Source of the DNA: Bacteroidetes bacterium SW_9_63_38
GTDB taxonomy: Bacteria; Bacteroidota; Rhodothermia; Rhodothermales; Salinibacteraceae
DNA length: 64,000 nt
Direction of reading: 5' to 3'
Assembly: GCA_003022435.1 (NCBI GenBank)
Contig: PXUA01000006.1
Coordinates: forward strand, 1-64,000
Each line of letters opens with the position of its first letter. Position 1 is the first letter of the stretch. The translations under genes and the position numbers were made by a program. Shown in pieces: positions 16,761 to 25,625 of the stretch. A model generated the notes under the pieces. The model saw only the letters and a list, made by a program, of their open reading frames with translations. It searched no databases and was not told the DNA's origin.

Positions 16761-18224
16761 ATGGATCGCGCGTCCATTCAGGAACGCTTCGGGATCGTCG
16801 GATCGTCCGGCGCCATCAAGAATGTCATCGACCGGGCCCGCCAGGTCGCCCAGACCGACATCACGGTCTTGTTGCAGGGCGAGAGCGGGGTGGGGAAGGA
16901 ACTGATCGCGCAGGCCCTGCACGAGCTGTCGATGCGCCGCCACGAGCGCATGGTGGTCGTGAATTGCGGCGCCATTCCGGAGGGGCTCATCGAGAGCGAG
17001 CTGTTCGGGGCCGAGAAAGGGGCCTACACCGGTGCCGTCGAGAAGCGGGTGGGCTACTTCGAGGAGGCAGACGGCAGTACCATCTTTCTCGACGAGATCG
17101 GCGAGATGCCGAAGGAGGCGCAGGTGCGGCTGCTCCGCGTGCTGGAAACCGGCCGGTTTAGCCGGGTCGGGGCGTCCCAGCAGCAACAGGTGGACGTACG
17201 CATTGTCGCGGCGACGAACAAGAACCTCGCCGAGGAGGTGCAGGCGGGGCGCTTCCGGAAGGACCTGTACTACCGCCTGAGTACGGTCCTTATCGACATT
17301 CCGCCGCTGCGCGAGCGTCCGGACGACGTCCTGCCGATCTTTGACAACTTTCTGCACGAGTTCTCGAAGGAGTACAACTCCTCGCACAAGACGCTCACGT
17401 CGGAGGCGGAGGAGATTTTAACCTCCTACCGGTGGCCGGGCAACGTGCGAGAATTGCGCAACGTGGCCGAGCAGGTGACGGTCCTGCTGCGTGAGGAAGA
17501 GGTGACGGCCGACGAGTTGCGGCCTCTGCTACGCGATGTGGGGCAGGCGGCGCCGTCCACGGATCTCATGCGCGTCGATCAGGAGGAACAGCAGGACGAA
17601 GACCGCTCCGGGTCGGATGACATTCGCCAGCGCGAACTGTTGTATCGGGCCGTTTTGGAGATGCGGATGGACCTGCGCGAGTTGAAGGATCAGATCGGCT
17701 CGTTCATGTCGAACGTGGGCGTGGTCGTGCCGCGGGACGTCGCGGAACGTGGTGACTTTCCGAGCGACTACGACGACTTCGTGGTTGTGCGCAATGCGGG
17801 GGAGGGCGAGCCCGATGCGTACGGCGACCCGTCTGAGCGGTCCCGGGAGGGAGGCGAGGTCGACTCGCTGATTCGCGATGTCGTGTACGAGGTGGACGAG
17901 GAGGGGCCGGCCCGGCCGACCCCGCGGGAGGCACCGCCCGATCGGCCACCGGGAGAGGGGGGCGGCGTGCCGGAGCCAACCTCTGCCCGCGGCGGCGAAC
18001 CAGCCCCGCCGTCGGAGACGGGCCGCCGCCCGCCGGCGTCCGCCGAACCGGTGGAGGCGGAAGAGGACGAGGAGGAGCTTCCGACCTTGGAGAAGGCCGA
18101 GAAGCAACTCATTAGCCGAGCCCTCAAGCAGTTCGACGGGAATCGTCGCAAGACGGCCGAGGCCCTCGGCATCAGTGAACGCACCCTTTACCGCAAGCTG
18201 AAGGACATGGATGAAGACCTTTGA
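16761..18224 (+). CDS. sigma-54-dependent Fis-family transcriptional activator
   Basis: 487-residue AAA+ enhancer-binding protein. There is no receiver or other sensory domain ahead of the AAA+ core. Walker A is GESGVGKE (residues 40-47), the sigma-54 contact loop is GAYTGA (87-92, the common Phe-to-Tyr variant), and Walker B is TIFLDEIGEMP. An arginine-finger region and RWPGNVRELRN follow. A 150- to 190-residue acidic, proline-rich linker separates the core from a C-terminal Fis-type HTH (NRRKTAEALGISERTLYRKLK). The start at 16761 is the first Met before the core. Its 3' end overlaps the lptE gene by 14 bp, so the two are co-transcribed; this pairing is common in Bacteroidota. Confidence 0.93.
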   Translation: MDRASIQERFGIVGSSGAIKNVIDRARQVAQTDITVLLQGESGVGKELIAQALHELSMRRHERMVVVNCGAIPEGLIESELFGAEKGAYTGAVEKRVGYFEEADGSTIFLDEIGEMPKEAQVRLLRVLETGRFSRVGASQQQQVDVRIVAATNKNLAEEVQAGRFRKDLYYRLSTVLIDIPPLRERPDDVLPIFDNFLHEFSKEYNSSHKTLTSEAEEILTSYRWPGNVRELRNVAEQVTVLLREEEVTADELRPLLRDVGQAAPSTDLMRVDQEEQQDEDRSGSDDIRQRELLYRAVLEMRMDLRELKDQIGSFMSNVGVVVPRDVAERGDFPSDYDDFVVVRNAGEGEPDAYGDPSERSREGGEVDSLIRDVVYEVDEEGPARPTPREAPPDRPPGEGGGVPEPTSARGGEPAPPSETGRRPPASAEPVEAEEDEEELPTLEKAEKQLISRALKQFDGNRRKTAEALGISERTLYRKLKDMDEDL

Positions 18225-18837
18225 TTCGAACAGAACGGCATGGAAGCGTGAGCGCATGGACGCTCAAGAAGCCTCCGAGCCCCCACGCCTCCACGCCCAT
18301 TCCCAGACGAATAGGGCAACGCGGCTGAGAGGGATCGTACAGGCGTTGGGGCTGGTTTTAATCGTGGGCGGAATGCTTACGGGCTGTGCCTTCTACGGCT
18401 TTTCCGGGGCCAGCATTCCGTCGCATCTCAACACCATCGCCATCCCGATTGCGGGGGACAATACGGCCAGTCCGCTCCCCACGCTCGGGCGCGACCTCAC
18501 GAACCGGCTCACCGACCGGTTTCCCGGCCGCACGCGGCTCTCGCTCGACAACAACGAATCGGAGGCGGACGCCGTGCTCACGGCTACGGTTCGGGCGTAC
18601 GAGAACACCCCTACCGGCGTGAGTGGCGACGAGCGAGCCACCACCAACGAGGTGCGAATCGAGGTGAACGCGCGCTACTACGACCAGGTGAAGGACTCGA
18701 CGATGATGGACCAATCCTTTACAGGCACCACGACCTACGATCCCACGCAGGGCCTCGGGGGCGAAGAGGAGGCGGCCCGCACCGCTCTCGAAAACGTGTC
18801 GGATGACATCTTCACCACCGCCACCTCTAACTGGTAG
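18211..18837 (+). CDS. lptE: LptE-like LPS-assembly lipoprotein
   Basis: 208-residue lipoprotein. A hydrophobic signal segment (GIVQALGLVLIVGGMLTGC) ends in the lipobox LTGC, followed by YGFSGASIPSHLNTIAIPIAGDN, the hallmark of LptE proteins of Bacteroidota (YSFTGASxPPxxKTI). LptE plugs LptD in the outer membrane. The ATG at 18211 overlaps the preceding stop region, suggesting translational coupling, but leaves an unusually long n-region; an ATG at 18256 is an alternative. Confidence 0.85.
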   Translation: MKTFDSNRTAWKRERMDAQEASEPPRLHAHSQTNRATRLRGIVQALGLVLIVGGMLTGCAFYGFSGASIPSHLNTIAIPIAGDNTASPLPTLGRDLTNRLTDRFPGRTRLSLDNNESEADAVLTATVRAYENTPTGVSGDERATTNEVRIEVNARYYDQVKDSTMMDQSFTGTTTYDPTQGLGGEEEAARTALENVSDDIFTTATSNW

Positions 18838-18838
18838 G

Positions 18839-18867
18839 TCCTCATGTGTCCCGGCGACACAGGAGGG
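18839..18867. terminator. hairpin after lptE
   Basis: Just after the lptE stop, CCTC-TGTGTC can pair with GACACA-GAGG around the loop CCGGC. No T-run follows, so termination efficiency is uncertain; it may stabilise the 3' end of the mRNA. Confidence 0.35.
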
Positions 18868-19057
18868 CCACCCCGTCTACGATCTTCGTTCTCGCAGCGT
18901 TCTGACGGGTGCCGTTTTTCGTCGGAACGCCCGATGTACCGTTCGCGCTCTCGGGAACAGCATCTGTTCCCGCAGTCCGGCAGTGCGGCTGGGGGCCGCC
19001 GCGTCCGGCTGTCGGCGGTATCCGACGGACTCACGCATCACAGTTCCCGCATCACGC

Positions 19058-20116
19058 TCAGTACATCGCCGTGGAGCGGACATCGGCGTGGTGCTTCAGG
19101 TACTCGACCATCTTTGGAGCGTAGGTGGGCAGAGAGGGACAGCGAATCTCGGTGTTTTCAAGGGCCCGCTGGGTATGGGTGCTGTCGTAGCGGGAGGGAT
19201 AGTCGAAGTAGTCGATTAGCTCCGGGGCGATTCCAAGGTAGCGCCCCACGCCTGTGTTCAGGAGGGCCCGGGCCATGCCGGGCGGAATAGGGACGTATGC
19301 CACCTCTTTATCCAGCAACTCCCCGAAGAGCGTCAGGATGGACTGCGTCGTAAGGGGCTGCGGATCGGTCAGGTGGAAGACGGTTCCGACGTGTTCGTCC
19401 TGTCCCAAGAGATGCGTCATCGCCGCAATGGCAAAGTCGACCGGCACAAGGTTGACCGGCTCGGTGCCGGAGCCGATCTGCGTCATGAGCGTATACTTCG
19501 GCAGGCGCCGCAGGGCATTGAGCACGAAGTAGGGACCGTCAAACTTTTCCGTTTCGCCGGTGTTGGAGTCCCCCACCACGATGCCGGGACGGAAGATCAT
19601 CGTCGGAATCTCATCCAGGCGGTCCTGCACCAGCACCTCGGCGTGGTATTTCGTCTCCTCGTAGAAATTCTTGAACCCGGCGTTGTGCACGAGTTCGTCC
19701 TCGCGGATGGTGCTGGTGCGACGGCCGGACACGTAGGCCGTGCTCATGTAGCCGAAGCGGTCCAGGTTCGGACTGTCGGCGAGAAGGTCAAGCACGTGCC
19801 GCGTGCCGGTTACGTTGACGCGCCAGCCAATGTCGCGGGGGATGCTGAGGTCGTAGACGGCGGCGAGGTGGCAGGCCATTGTGATCTGGTCGGCCACGGC
19901 GTCGTACCGATCGCCGAGCCCGAGGTCCGGTTTCGTAATGTCCCCCGGCAGCACCTCGGTGCGGTCCGCGAGGCCGAGGGCGCCGAGCACCTGTCGGGTG
20001 GTCTCCTCAAATTTGGGCTGAACGAGAAGGCCGAAGGAGGCACCGGCATGCGTCTCAGCCAGTGAGCGCAGGAGGCGAGTGCCCAAAAAGCCTGGAACCC
20101 CTGTGAGAAAAATCAT
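19058..20116 (-). CDS. SDR family acyl/thioester reductase-like protein (NAD_binding_4)
   Basis: 352-residue extended SDR. It begins MIFLTGVPGFLGTRLLRSL, an NAD(P)-binding GxxGFLG motif. The active-site tyrosine and lysine are in NFYEETKYHAE. The layout (MACHLAAVYDLSI, NVTGTRHVLDLL, IFRPGIVVGDS) is that of the fatty-acyl reductase/thioester reductase branch. These enzymes reduce acyl thioesters or oxidise sterol-like substrates; no acyl-carrier domain is present, so the substrate is unknown. The start at 20116 places the nucleotide-binding strand at the N-terminus. It is divergent from the histidine kinase gene. Confidence 0.85.
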   Translation of the reverse strand: MIFLTGVPGFLGTRLLRSLAETHAGASFGLLVQPKFEETTRQVLGALGLADRTEVLPGDITKPDLGLGDRYDAVADQITMACHLAAVYDLSIPRDIGWRVNVTGTRHVLDLLADSPNLDRFGYMSTAYVSGRRTSTIREDELVHNAGFKNFYEETKYHAEVLVQDRLDEIPTMIFRPGIVVGDSNTGETEKFDGPYFVLNALRRLPKYTLMTQIGSGTEPVNLVPVDFAIAAMTHLLGQDEHVGTVFHLTDPQPLTTQSILTLFGELLDKEVAYVPIPPGMARALLNTGVGRYLGIAPELIDYFDYPSRYDSTHTQRALENTEIRCPSLPTYAPKMVEYLKHHADVRSTAMY

Positions 20117-20425
20117 GGCGCGCGGTGCAGACAATGGGACAGGAGAAAAGGGAAGATGTGCAACGCATAGAGACGACGGAGGCTCCAGGGGCGCCGTCAG
20201 GGACACCGCCGAACACGCGTTTTGGGAACGGCTCTGGACTGCTGAACGCGGACGGGGCGGCATTGAGGCTGTAACGCTGTGCTCAAATCGTCCTCCTGTG
20301 TGCCGTGGAGAGCAAGATCCGACTGCCATGGGGAGGGGCGGTGGGTAGGAACCACTATGTGGACGTGCCGTAAAGACGACTCCAGCTAAAAAGCGTGTAG
20401 ACGGACGGTTCTTGTACACACCCTC
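20117..20425. other. divergent intergenic region
   Basis: About 310 bp between the SDR gene (minus) and the kinase gene (plus). It becomes AT-richer near 20385-20395. It presumably holds two divergent promoters. I see no repeat, hairpin or reading frame I can support. Confidence 0.35.
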
Positions 20426-22423
20426 ATGCCTGCGTCCGTATCCGAGCGTGTACGTCTCGACGCCCTCGCGTCGTACGACATTCTGGACACTGCGCCGGAG
20501 GAATCGTTCGACCGGATTGCCCGGCTTATGAGAGCGTGCTTCGACGTGCCGGTCGCCACCGTGGCGTTCGTGGACGCCAAGCGCACCTGGGGAAAAGCCT
20601 TTGTGGGATTCGATCCCACGATTGAGCGGGAGCACTCCTTCTGCCTGCACGTGGTCGCCGACAATGAGGCGCTCGTCCTGGAGGACGTGCGGCGGCACCC
20701 TCAGTTCAACAACAACCCGCTCGTGACGGGCGCGCCCGGGGTGCGCTTCTACGCCGGGGTGCCGGTGCGGACGCCCGACGGGATTCCCATCGGCACGGTG
20801 TGCATTTACGACCGGGAACCGCGGTCCTTTTCCGAAGATGCGTTGGCACGGCTTCGGGACTTTGCGGCCCTCGTCGTGGAAACGCTGGAGCGTCGGCGTA
20901 CCTCCGCGGGGTCGGAAGAGGCGGCGACTGCCGATACGGAAGAGAGACGCTCAGATGCCGACGAGATGTCCGAGCGCGCCTCCGACGGAGTGCTGTGGCT
21001 GGACGCGAATATGCGCATCCGGCGGGCCGACACGCGATTTGTCCAGATGTCGGGGTACACCCGGAATGAACTGGAGGGCAAATGTCCGGGCCGGCTTCTG
21101 TACGGGCCGGCGACGGATGACGAGACGATTGCGGCGATTAACCGCCACCTCGATCGGGGCGAGGCCTTTTCGCTGCCGCTTCTGCTGTACCGCAAGTCCG
21201 GCGCGCAGTACTGGGTCCAGGTGGAGGCGACGCCTCGGTACGACGGCGATACGTGCACCGGATTCCGGCTCGATCTGGTCGACAGTACCGAGGCGCGTCA
21301 GCGCGAGGACGCCCTGTCGGCCCTCACCTCGTTTTACGAGCAGGCACTCAAGGAGCTGCCTATCGAGGTGGCGGTGATGGACCCGGACGGGCAGTACCTG
21401 TTCTTGACCCCGGAGGCCGTGGACGACGACGAGATGCGGGAGTGGCTTATCGGCAAAACGGCGGTTGACTATGCGCGACGGCGCGGCCTGGACCCGGCCC
21501 CGTTTGAGCGGCGGTTGGACCGGGTATGGTCCGTGGCGGAGACCGGAGAGCCGGAGTCGCTGGAGGATCCCGTCGCGACTGACGACGGGGAGACGCGGTA
21601 CATTCAGCGTGAGCTCCATCCCGTCACGGACGACTCGGGCGAAGTGGTGCGTGTATTCGGCTACGGCGTCGACATTACGGAGCGCAAGGAGCGCGAGCAG
21701 AGCCTGAGGGAGGCGAAGGAGCAGGCCGAGAAAATGAATCGACTCAAGACCGCCTTTCTGGCGAACATGAGCCACGAAATCCGCACCCCACTTACGTCGA
21801 TCATTGGTTTTGCGGAGGTGCTGGCCGAGGAGGCATCCGGGCCTCGGGAGGAAATGGCCGCCCTCATTCAGCGGAGCGGCGGACGACTCAAAGAAACGCT
21901 GACATCGGTGCTCGACTTTGCGCGATTGGAGGGGAAGGAGATGCCCCTATCGCCGGAGCGGCTGGATCTGTGCGACCGCGTTCGTGAGACGGTCGATCTG
22001 TTGCGTCCCCAGATCCGAGAGAAGGATTTGGCGCTGACGCTGGACCTGCCGTCCCCTCCCGTGGAGGCGTGCATGGACGGCGCGGCGCTCGACCGGGTGG
22101 TCACCAATCTGCTTACCAACGCCATCAAGTTTACCGAGGAGGGACAGATTACGGTGGCCCTGCAGGCCGAAGACGGCACCGTGACGCTGACGGTTCGGGA
22201 CACGGGCACCGGCATCAGTGAGGAGTTTCTGGAGCGCATCTACGACGCCTTCGAGCAGGAGTCTACGGGTACGGCCCGCACGCATGAGGGCATCGGGCTC
22301 GGCCTCACTATCACCCAGCGGCTGGTGGACCTCATGGAGGGACGGATCGACATTGAGAGTACGGACGGGGAGGGCACGACCGTCGTCGTGCGGCTGCCCC
22401 GCCCCCAATCCGCCGCGGAGTGA
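20426..22423 (+). CDS. GAF-PAS-PAS sensor histidine kinase
   Basis: 665-residue soluble kinase without membrane helices. Domains: GAF (about 20-155, DVPVATVAFVDAKRTWGKA and GTVCIYD), a LOV-like PAS (about 180-290), a second PAS/PAC (about 300-420, ending YGVDITERKE), HisKA with phospho-acceptor His450 in NMSHEIRTPL, and HATPase_c (555-660) with NLLTNAIKF and GIGLGLTITQRL. The first PAS has GPATDDET and YRKSGAQYW, as LOV domains do, but the flavin-adduct cysteine position (NCRFLQGP in LOV) is Gly here (PGRLLYGP), so it is not a canonical photoreceptor. No response regulator is adjacent. It ends 10 bp from a convergent ArsR gene. Confidence 0.93.
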   Translation: MPASVSERVRLDALASYDILDTAPEESFDRIARLMRACFDVPVATVAFVDAKRTWGKAFVGFDPTIEREHSFCLHVVADNEALVLEDVRRHPQFNNNPLVTGAPGVRFYAGVPVRTPDGIPIGTVCIYDREPRSFSEDALARLRDFAALVVETLERRRTSAGSEEAATADTEERRSDADEMSERASDGVLWLDANMRIRRADTRFVQMSGYTRNELEGKCPGRLLYGPATDDETIAAINRHLDRGEAFSLPLLLYRKSGAQYWVQVEATPRYDGDTCTGFRLDLVDSTEARQREDALSALTSFYEQALKELPIEVAVMDPDGQYLFLTPEAVDDDEMREWLIGKTAVDYARRRGLDPAPFERRLDRVWSVAETGEPESLEDPVATDDGETRYIQRELHPVTDDSGEVVRVFGYGVDITERKEREQSLREAKEQAEKMNRLKTAFLANMSHEIRTPLTSIIGFAEVLAEEASGPREEMAALIQRSGGRLKETLTSVLDFARLEGKEMPLSPERLDLCDRVRETVDLLRPQIREKDLALTLDLPSPPVEACMDGAALDRVVTNLLTNAIKFTEEGQITVALQAEDGTVTLTVRDTGTGISEEFLERIYDAFEQESTGTARTHEGIGLGLTITQRLVDLMEGRIDIESTDGEGTTVVVRLPRPQSAAE

Positions 22424-22433
22424 GGAGCGGGGG

Positions 22434-22742
22434 CTACGAAGCGTCCGCCTCTCTGAGCTGGGTGGACACGAGCAAACAGAGCGCCGGGAGGGTAGGGTCG
22501 CTGACCGAGTAGTAGACGTAGACCCCCTCCCGGCGGCGGGTGAGAACGCCCTCGTCGGCCATCAGGCCCAGGTGCTTGCTCACGTTGGCCTGCTGCTGGC
22601 CGGTGGCCTCCACGAGGTTTCCCACCGTCATTTCGCCGTGCTCCGCAAGCACGTTGAGTAGCCGGAGCCGCACCGGCTCGCCGAGGAGGCGGAAGCGACG
22701 GGCGACGGCGCCGATCTGGTCGGACGGGACGAGCGCATCCAT
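22434..22742 (-). CDS. ArsR-family HTH transcriptional regulator
   Basis: 102-residue winged-helix repressor: ARRFRLLGEPVRLRLLNVLAEHGEMTVGNL, recognition helix QQANVSKHLGLMADEGVL, and wing RRREGVYVYYSVSD. The metal-binding ELCVCDL site of ArsR/SmtB is replaced by EMTVGNL with no cysteines, so it probably does not sense metal through that site. It lies 31 bp downstream of the TonB receptor gene on the same strand and may be co-transcribed with it. Confidence 0.88.
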   Translation of the reverse strand: MDALVPSDQIGAVARRFRLLGEPVRLRLLNVLAEHGEMTVGNLVEATGQQQANVSKHLGLMADEGVLTRRREGVYVYYSVSDPTLPALCLLVSTQLREADAS

Positions 22743-22773
22743 CGGGGCACGAAGAGCAGCGGGAAAGAAAGCG

Positions 22774-25299
22774 CTAAAAGGTGAGGTGGGCCCGGAGGTT
22801 GAGGGTGCGGGGAGTAAGCCGTTGCGGGATGCGAGTGATGTCCGCCCCGCTTCCGGTCCACGCGTACGCCACCGTGTTGTCCATGTCGAAGAGATTGAGC
22901 ACCTCCAGCGTCAGTTCCAGCTTGACGGGGTGGGCAATGCCCTCCTCGGCCAACTCGACGATTTTCGTCGCCCCCACGTCCACTCGTCGATAGGCGGGGA
23001 GGCGTCCTCCCATGCGCTGACCCGGCACGCGCACGCTCGTGCCGCCACTCGGGGTGGCTCGGGGGCCGGGATTGGTCGTCGTGTACGGAAACCCGCTGCC
23101 ATACAGGAGCCGCATGTGGAGCTTCCACGACTTGCTGCCCGGCACGTAATCCTGGACGAATGCCGAGAATGTGTGGCGCTGATCCGCGGGACGCGGGAGA
23201 AGGCCCTTTCGGTTTTCGCGAGGCGAGGGGCCGGAGCCCTCCCACTCTTCGGCACCGGTGAAGTCTGAAAGTGCCTCGTCCGTGAAACGCTCACGGGAGA
23301 TCATGAAGCTGTAGTTGAACCAGCTTTCGAGGCCCGGCACGAACTCGCCGCGGAGCTGCAGGTCGAAGCCGTAGGTGTACCCGTGGGTATCGTTGTCTCC
23401 GGAGTAGTTGACGCGAATGTTCTCGATCGTGTAGGGAATGATGTTGTCGAGGTCCTTGTAGTAGGCCTCGGCCCGGAGGTAGAGCCGATTGTCCGGCAGG
23501 AAGTACTCCCCGCCGAGGACGAACTGCATCGAGCGCTGCGACTTCAGGTCCCGGTTGAGCGCGTCCTCGATCGAGCGTACGTCGTTGGTCTGCCCGATTG
23601 AATCCGGCGTGCCCCGAAGCTCGCGGTAGGTCGGCTGCTGGTGATAGATGCCCCAGGAGCCGTTGAGGGTGAGCCGGTCGCTGTACTTGAACCGGGCGGA
23701 GAGGCGGGGGGAGAGGGTGAACTCGTCGTTGAAGGTGTAGTAGTCGCCCCGAAGGCCGCCGGTGACGATGAGGCGGTCGCGGGTGGGAAGCACGTCGTAC
23801 GAATCCTGCAGGTAAAAGCCAGTCTGCTGTTCATTGAAGGTAGCACGGTCTCGGAGGCTGTCGACGGTGACCCGCCGGTCCTTTTCTTCCGCGACGAGGA
23901 CGTTCTTTTCGTCGAGACGATCGTCGAAATGCATGCTGCGCAGGCTCCAGCCGGCCTCCAGGGCGTGTCGGTTGAGGTGCCACTGGTAGCGGCCCCCGCC
24001 GGTAAGCCGCTGCACCTCCACGGCGTTGTCCGCGAAGCGGATACGCTTCGTAGAAACGAGCTTGTCGCAGTTGTCGGCACTGGCGTCACCACTGGGATTG
24101 ACCTGGCAGACCCGCCCCGTGCTCGTGATGTCGAACGATTCCGTTTCCCTGGTGCGGAAGTATGCGAGATCGTGGGAGACGGAAATCCGGTCGGTCGGGT
24201 CCGTGTGGAGGCGCAGGCCGCCGACGGTGGTGGTGTAGCCGTCCTCGCGGGCCCCGGTAAAGTTGGCCTGGAGCGCCTGAAAATCCACTAGCTGCGGGCT
24301 GACGACGCCGAAGTGGGTGGTCCGCTCCTTGGGGTCGAGCTCGAAGGTGTGGTCGGCCCAGATGCCGAGCGCCTCTACCGAGACACGGTCCGAGAAGCGG
24401 TACGTGAGGCTGGTCTGCACGTCCTGGAAGCGCGGCTCGTAGTCGCCCTTCAGGTCCTGGGTACCGAAGAAGCGTCCGGGTTGGGCCCGGCGCGCGCCCA
24501 CCGACCAGCCGAGGTCGCCGTCGAGGGCGGAGGACTGGGCGTGCACGTTGGCGTCGAGGGTCGAGATCGCCGCCGAGCCGGTGAGGGGCTGGTCCTCCGG
24601 CTGCGCGTACTGCACGTCGAGGGCCGATGAGAGCTTGCCCCCATACTTCGGCGGGAAGCCGCCGGTGTAGAAGGTGATGTCCGACGCGAGGGCCGGATTG
24701 AGCAGTCCCAGGCCTTCCTGCTCGCCCTGCCGCGCCCGGAACGGCATGAACACCTCGAAGCCGTTGATGAAAATGAGGTTCTCGTTGTAGCCGCCCCCGC
24801 GCACGGAGTACTGCTGCGACAACTCATTGTTGGTCGCCACGCCCGGCACGGTCTTAAGCGCCCGGAAGCCGTCTTTGAACGGGGTGGGAATGTTTTGCAC
24901 GTCCTCCGGGTCGACCTCGTAGACGCCGGCCTCCGGCGCTACGTGCTCGTCGGTCACCGTCAGTTCCTCCATCTCCTGAATGCCCGCGGCCATCGTCACG
25001 TCGAGCTGGGCCGTCGTTCCCTCCGTCACCGTTACCGAATCGGCACGGGTCTGAAAGCCGACCGAGGAAAAGCGAAGTGCGTACCGGCCCACCGGCAGGC
25101 GGAGGCTGTACTGCCCATCTTTGTCCGTAGCGGTGCCGAAGTCGGTGCCTTTTACCACCACCGTCACTCCTACCAGCGGGGTGCCGCTCGTCGAGTCTGT
25201 GACGGTGCCGCTCACCGTGCTCCACGTCTGGGCCTGAGCGGGGAGGACAACGGCGGTGACCACCGTGCCGAGGAGAAGCGCAAGCAGCGAGCGCGTCAC
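22774..25299 (-). CDS. TonB-dependent outer-membrane receptor with CarboxypepD_reg domain
   Basis: 841-residue outer-membrane transporter. A signal peptide (MTRSLLALLLGTVVTAVVLPAQA) is followed by a carboxypeptidase-regulatory-like domain (about 27-110, GTVTDSTSGTPLVGVTVVVKGTDFGTATDKDG written in short as the usual TxD-G pattern), a plug domain (PxxKDGFRALKTVPGV, YSVRGGGYNENLIFINGFEV) and a long beta-barrel ending in Phe (LRAHLTF). It resembles CirA/FhuA-like receptors of Bacteroidota that lack a SusD partner; none is encoded nearby. The substrate cannot be told from sequence; siderophore, vitamin or peptide are possible. Confidence 0.92.
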   Translation of the reverse strand: MTRSLLALLLGTVVTAVVLPAQAQTWSTVSGTVTDSTSGTPLVGVTVVVKGTDFGTATDKDGQYSLRLPVGRYALRFSSVGFQTRADSVTVTEGTTAQLDVTMAAGIQEMEELTVTDEHVAPEAGVYEVDPEDVQNIPTPFKDGFRALKTVPGVATNNELSQQYSVRGGGYNENLIFINGFEVFMPFRARQGEQEGLGLLNPALASDITFYTGGFPPKYGGKLSSALDVQYAQPEDQPLTGSAAISTLDANVHAQSSALDGDLGWSVGARRAQPGRFFGTQDLKGDYEPRFQDVQTSLTYRFSDRVSVEALGIWADHTFELDPKERTTHFGVVSPQLVDFQALQANFTGAREDGYTTTVGGLRLHTDPTDRISVSHDLAYFRTRETESFDITSTGRVCQVNPSGDASADNCDKLVSTKRIRFADNAVEVQRLTGGGRYQWHLNRHALEAGWSLRSMHFDDRLDEKNVLVAEEKDRRVTVDSLRDRATFNEQQTGFYLQDSYDVLPTRDRLIVTGGLRGDYYTFNDEFTLSPRLSARFKYSDRLTLNGSWGIYHQQPTYRELRGTPDSIGQTNDVRSIEDALNRDLKSQRSMQFVLGGEYFLPDNRLYLRAEAYYKDLDNIIPYTIENIRVNYSGDNDTHGYTYGFDLQLRGEFVPGLESWFNYSFMISRERFTDEALSDFTGAEEWEGSGPSPRENRKGLLPRPADQRHTFSAFVQDYVPGSKSWKLHMRLLYGSGFPYTTTNPGPRATPSGGTSVRVPGQRMGGRLPAYRRVDVGATKIVELAEEGIAHPVKLELTLEVLNLFDMDNTVAYAWTGSGADITRIPQRLTPRTLNLRAHLTF

Positions 25300-25625
25300 G
25301 AGTCGGGAGGCGCGTTAGGCGAAAATGGAGACGAGGAGGAGTAGCGAGTCGGTCAGAGGCGGGGGGCGAGATGTGTCGGGAACAGTGGCGAGCGACGGAG
25401 AAAGTCTCAGAGCGAGACAGGCAAACGCCTTCTGCCCCGGCGTAAGTTCCGGGAACGGGTCGTCATCAACATTAAGGGTGGCCGACTTCGTACGTGTATT
25501 CGCGGTAGTGAGCGTTACGTCGTTCGGTACAGAGACGCCGTGTCGATCCGGTGCCGTCCCGAAACGGCAGACGGAAGCGTCGCGCATTCACGGCCAGAGT
25601 CCGACGTCGTAGGCGACACGAATCG
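25300..25625. other. intergenic region upstream of the TonB receptor
   Basis: About 326 bp between the start of the TonB receptor gene and the end of the PAP2-like gene, both on the minus strand. Small open frames exist on both strands but have no recognised features. It should contain the receptor promoter. No binding-site repeat that would point to Fur-like control was visible to me. Confidence 0.35.

Noticed and set aside
20426-22423. Light-sensing LOV histidine kinase.
   Set aside because: The adduct cysteine position is Gly, so a canonical photoreceptor is unlikely.
25315-25612. Roughly 90-residue frames on both strands upstream of the TonB receptor.
   Set aside because: No signal peptide, domain or codon pattern that would separate them from chance in GC-rich DNA.
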